Source of the DNA: Devosia sp.
Lineage (GTDB): Bacteria; Pseudomonadota; Alphaproteobacteria; Rhizobiales; Devosiaceae
DNA length: 51,890 bases
Reading direction: 5' to 3'
NCBI RefSeq assembly: GCF_030689745.1
Contig: NZ_JAUYGL010000175.1
Location: 1 to 51,890, forward strand
Shown: one piece after another, positions 46,212 through 51,890 of the stretch
Layout: the number at the start of each line of letters is the position of its first letter
How positions within the stretch are numbered: position 1 is the first letter of the stretch
Program-made: the position numbers and the translations under genes
Notes under the pieces: model-generated
What the model saw: the letters and a program-made list of their open reading frames with translations, nothing else
What the model was told of the DNA's origin: nothing
Databases searched by the model: none

Positions 46212-47192
46212 TTGACCAAGGCGTCCTACTCTTCCGGCGATGTCATCGCGGACCGTCGTGCGGGCTATGCCAGGCTGCTCGCCGCAGATGGTGAGCTGCT
46301 TGCCGCCGCTGACCTGATGCAGCAGGCGCTTGAGCTGGTGCCCAACTGGGCCGCCGGTTGGGATTTGCTGGGTGATTACCATGACAAATCGGGCGACGTT
46401 GCCGGGGCTATAGCGGCCTGGCGTCATCTGGAAGCGCTTGATGATGCAGGCGTCTTTGGTGCGCGGCTGAAACTGGCGCTGCACGGCGCCAGTCCAGCGG
46501 GGGAGGGCACGGCGGTCAGCTATGTCGAAGCGCTGTTTGATCAATATGCGCCCAAGTTCGAGAACTCGCTGGTTGGCAAGCTCGGCTATCGCGTCCCCGA
46601 GATGCTTGATGATCTGGTGGCCGAAGAAATGGGCCGGTTGGGCATTGCGCAGTTCGAGCGTGGCCTCGATCTGGGCTGCGGCACCGGCCTGATGGGGCAA
46701 AGATTGCGTGGCAAGGTCGCCTACCTCGAAGGCATCGATATCTCTGCCGCCATGATTGCCGAAACCGCCCGCAAGGGCATTTACGATCGTCTGGACAAGG
46801 CCGAACTGGTGGCCGCGCTGAATGGGCGACGAGCCGATGCCGATCTGGTGACTGCTGCCGATGTGTTCATCTACTGCGGCGCGCTGCAACCGGTGCTGGC
46901 CGCGCTGGTGCCGGCCCTGCGGCCAGGCGGAGTGGTGGCATTTTCGCTGGAAGCCCATGATGGGGAGGAGGCGGTGTTCCTGCGACCGTCCCTGCGCTAC
47001 GCCCATGGCCCCAGCGCGACGCGCGATGCGGTGGTCGTGGCCGGGCTTGAACTCCTGCGTTTTGAAGCCGTGGTGTTGCGGTTTGATCGCGGTGCGCCGA
47101 TCAATGGCCTGCTGGTGGTGGCGCGCAAGCCGCCTGTCGATGTCCATGCTGCCAATGATGGTGCGGGTGCGGGCGGTGATGTCGCGGCATAG
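46212..47192 (+). CDS. TPR-containing SAM-dependent methyltransferase
   Basis: The protein of about 326 residues has an N-terminal TPR-like pair (about 10-75, with GYARLLAADGELLAAADLMQ and GWDLLGDYHDKSGD) and a C-terminal class I methyltransferase domain, with the SAM motif LDLGCGTGLMG. The substrate is unknown. The start is a TTG with no convincing ribosome-binding site, so the N-terminus is uncertain. It ends with an Asp/Gly/Ala-rich tail. Confidence 0.85.
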   Translation: MTKASYSSGDVIADRRAGYARLLAADGELLAAADLMQQALELVPNWAAGWDLLGDYHDKSGDVAGAIAAWRHLEALDDAGVFGARLKLALHGASPAGEGTAVSYVEALFDQYAPKFENSLVGKLGYRVPEMLDDLVAEEMGRLGIAQFERGLDLGCGTGLMGQRLRGKVAYLEGIDISAAMIAETARKGIYDRLDKAELVAALNGRRADADLVTAADVFIYCGALQPVLAALVPALRPGGVVAFSLEAHDGEEAVFLRPSLRYAHGPSATRDAVVVAGLELLRFEAVVLRFDRGAPINGLLVVARKPPVDVHAANDGAGAGGDVAA

Positions 47193-47251
47193 ACAGTATG
47201 CAGGAGCAGGACGAAGCAGCTAGGCTGGTCTGATCTCAACTGGAAACTGCC

Positions 47252-48280
47252 ATGAACGCGATCCGCTTTGACTTTCGATCCGACACCGTCACCCGGCCAT
47301 CGGCCGACATGCGGCAGGCCATGGCAGCTGCCGAGGTCGGCGACGACGTGTTTGGCGACGACCCCAGCGTCAATCGGCTCGAGCAGCGCATGGCGGCGAT
47401 GCTGGGCAAGGATGCGGCGCTCTTTGTTCCCTCTGGGACGCAATCCAATTTGTTGGCGCTGATGAGCCATTGCGGGCGCGGCGACGAGTATATCGCCGGG
47501 CAGAATGCCCATCTTTACAGCCATGAGGCAGGTGGCGCCGCGGTGCTGGGATCGATCCAGCCGCAGCCCATTGCGCATCAGGCTGATGGCACAATGGCGC
47601 TCGACGATATCGAAGCGGCGATCAAGCCGGATGACAACCACTATGCCCGCACCACGGTAATCGCCCTGGAGAACACGTTTGGCGGCAAGGTCCTGCCGGT
47701 CCAGTACATGCAGAGCGTTGCGGCCATCGCGCAGCGCCATGGGCTGGGCCTGCACCTCGATGGTGCCCGGGCTTTCAATGCCTGCGTGGCGCTGGGGATG
47801 GACATCGCCGTGTTTACGGCGCCCTTCGACAGCGTCTCGATCTGCCTGTCCAAAGGGCTCGGCGCCCCGGTCGGCTCAGTGCTAGTCGGGCGGCGGGACC
47901 TGATCGACAAGGCGCGCCGCCATCGCAAGATGCTGGGCGGCGGCATGCGCCAGTCCGGCATTCTGGCGGCTGCCGGGCTCCATGCGCTTGATCACCATAT
48001 CGAGCGGCTGGCCGAGGATCATCGCCGTGCCCGGAAGCTGGCTGAAGGGCTGGCAGCATTTGCCGCGCTGACAGTCACCGTGCCCGATACCAACATCATT
48101 TTTGTGGATATGGAACGCCAACTTGGCGCCCGCTTCACTGACTTTCTTGCCAGTCGCGGCGTTGGTGTCACCGGGCGCTATGGGCAGCAGCGCTGGGTTA
48201 CCCATCTTGATGTCGACGATGCAGCGGTAGAGGGCGCGCGGATGGTGGTAGCAGAATTCTTTGCCGTTGAGGCCCAATAG
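47252..48280 (+). CDS. ltaE: Low-specificity L-threonine aldolase
   Basis: The 342-residue PLP enzyme opens with FDFRSDTVTRPSADMRQAM, then GDDVFGDDPSV, LHLDGARAFNA and the Schiff-base Lys in CLSKGLGAPVGS. It cleaves L-threonine or L-allo-threonine to glycine and acetaldehyde. It converges on carB. Confidence 0.93.
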   Translation: MNAIRFDFRSDTVTRPSADMRQAMAAAEVGDDVFGDDPSVNRLEQRMAAMLGKDAALFVPSGTQSNLLALMSHCGRGDEYIAGQNAHLYSHEAGGAAVLGSIQPQPIAHQADGTMALDDIEAAIKPDDNHYARTTVIALENTFGGKVLPVQYMQSVAAIAQRHGLGLHLDGARAFNACVALGMDIAVFTAPFDSVSICLSKGLGAPVGSVLVGRRDLIDKARRHRKMLGGGMRQSGILAAAGLHALDHHIERLAEDHRRARKLAEGLAAFAALTVTVPDTNIIFVDMERQLGARFTDFLASRGVGVTGRYGQQRWVTHLDVDDAAVEGARMVVAEFFAVEAQ

Positions 48281-48305
48281 AGATCTGAGGGCTCAGCCGG
48301 CAATT

Positions 48306-48334
48306 GGGGCGTCGCACAGCATGCGCGACGCCCC
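48306..48334. terminator. Hairpin between convergent ltaE and carB
   Basis: A perfect 10-bp stem, GGGGCGTCGC / GCGACGCCCC, closes a 9-nt loop in the 64 nt between the two stops. AT-rich bases flank both sides, so it may act in either direction; T-runs are short. Confidence 0.6.
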
Positions 48335-48344
48335 ATATTCGTGG

Positions 48345-48626
48345 CTAGAGCGCGAAGTAGCTCTGCAATGGGCGCACGGTCAGATTGCCCTTCTGCAAAG
48401 CGACGATGCCTTCCACGGCGGCGAGGGCGCCGTCGATGGTGGTGTAGTAGGGGATCTTGGCGAACAGCGCGGTGCGTCGAATATCACGGCTGTCGCTGAT
48501 GGACTTCATGCCGTCGGTGGTGTTGATCACCAACTGCACGCCGCCATTCTTCATCGAATCCACGATATGCGGCCTGCCTTCGAGCACCTTGTTGATCTTG
48601 GTGGCGGCAATGCCGTTCTCGACCAG
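48345..48626 (-). pseudogene. carB: C-terminal part of carB cut off by an in-frame stop
   Basis: Directly after the TAA at 48627-48629 the same frame continues [12 protein letters not shown], then [19 protein letters not shown] and [12 protein letters not shown], up to its own stop at 48345. This is the rest of the MGS-like allosteric domain of CarB, fully conserved in sequence and frame. No restart with a ribosome-binding site is evident. Confidence 0.85.
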
Positions 48627-51656
<3,030 letters not shown>

Positions 51657-51890
51657 GGTTCTCGCTCGGCTCTAGGACGCGGGGGCCGGGCGGGAAGAAT
51701 CACCCGGCGCTCAGGCCACCCGCACCACTCGCGCACGACAACTGGGCGTTGCGGCGCATGGGGAAGGTTTGGACGGGGTGGTTAAGTGGGCTGTCTAATG
51801 GAGAAGAGCACGAAAGGGAAGGGGGCGTGGATTGATCTTGATTGCTCCATCCAAGGGAAACCATGATGATTTTTGGCTCTGTCCTCACGC
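51657..51890. other. Region upstream of carB without a gene
   Basis: I see no supported gene in the last 234 bases. They should hold the carB promoter and leader on the minus strand. No clear promoter or strong ribosome-binding site was found before the carB ATG. Confidence 0.45.

Noticed and set aside
45840..47147. Long open frame on the minus strand opposite the TPR-methyltransferase
   Set aside because: Its translation has no recognisable domain and is rich in His, Arg and Gln, as expected for the reverse of a GC-rich gene; the plus-strand frame has clear TPR and SAM motifs.

Overview
The window reads as chromosome of an alphaproteobacterium of the order Hyphomicrobiales, probably close to Devosia. 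The grounds are a GC-rich sequence, a FrcBCA-type sugar importer under a ROK repressor, a three-gene bc1 operon (Rieske, cytochrome b, c1), the block lgt - MidA-like methyltransferase - pgeF - prs - rplY - pth - ychF, and two perfect CtrA-type boxes (TTAA-N7-TTAAC). The genus is inference. I see no rRNA, tRNA, CRISPR array, intact insertion sequence or prophage. Genes are dense, and ATGA overlaps are common.

Layout. 1-6041: the end of malate synthase G, adenine deaminase, a small membrane protein, a decayed topoisomerase IB fragment, a membrane GGDEF-EAL protein and a ROK repressor. 6182-11328: a sugar or polyol locus read away from the repressor: binding protein, permease, ATPase, a zinc-type polyol dehydrogenase and an SDR oxidoreductase. 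11463-14766: an MgtC-like protein, a structured non-coding stretch, and a degenerate receiver protein divergent from a membrane TPR protein. 14807-17758: a leftward overlapping operon murL - murD2 - SMR transporter, the two-enzyme route that adds L-Glu to the peptidoglycan precursor and then epimerises it.

17906-27007: mostly housekeeping and detoxification genes (YciI-like, phosphoesterase, two Nudix enzymes, glutathionyl-hydroquinone reductase, GNAT, CCA-adding enzyme, DUF2062, an AAA ATPase, hemF, trmL). 27240-30851: the bc1 operon with a strong terminator, then a small protein and apt. 30902-34481: GFA-like protein, TerC-like protein with a structured leader, a small secreted protein, two overlapping MaoC-like genes, and a stand-alone FlbD-like DNA-binding domain below a CtrA box. 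34747-43250: the ychF-to-lgt block, interrupted by an oppositely oriented soluble sugar dehydrogenase gene. 43361-45684: UbiK-like protein, an internally deleted phosphoesterase, a CtrA box, YbjN, proC and a cold-shock gene. 46212-51656: a TPR-methyltransferase, threonine aldolase, and carB interrupted by an in-frame TAA.

The observations most worth checking are the carB stop codon, the murL-murD2-SMR operon, the two CtrA boxes with the orphan FlbD-like domain, and the two gene remnants (topoisomerase IB and phosphoesterase).
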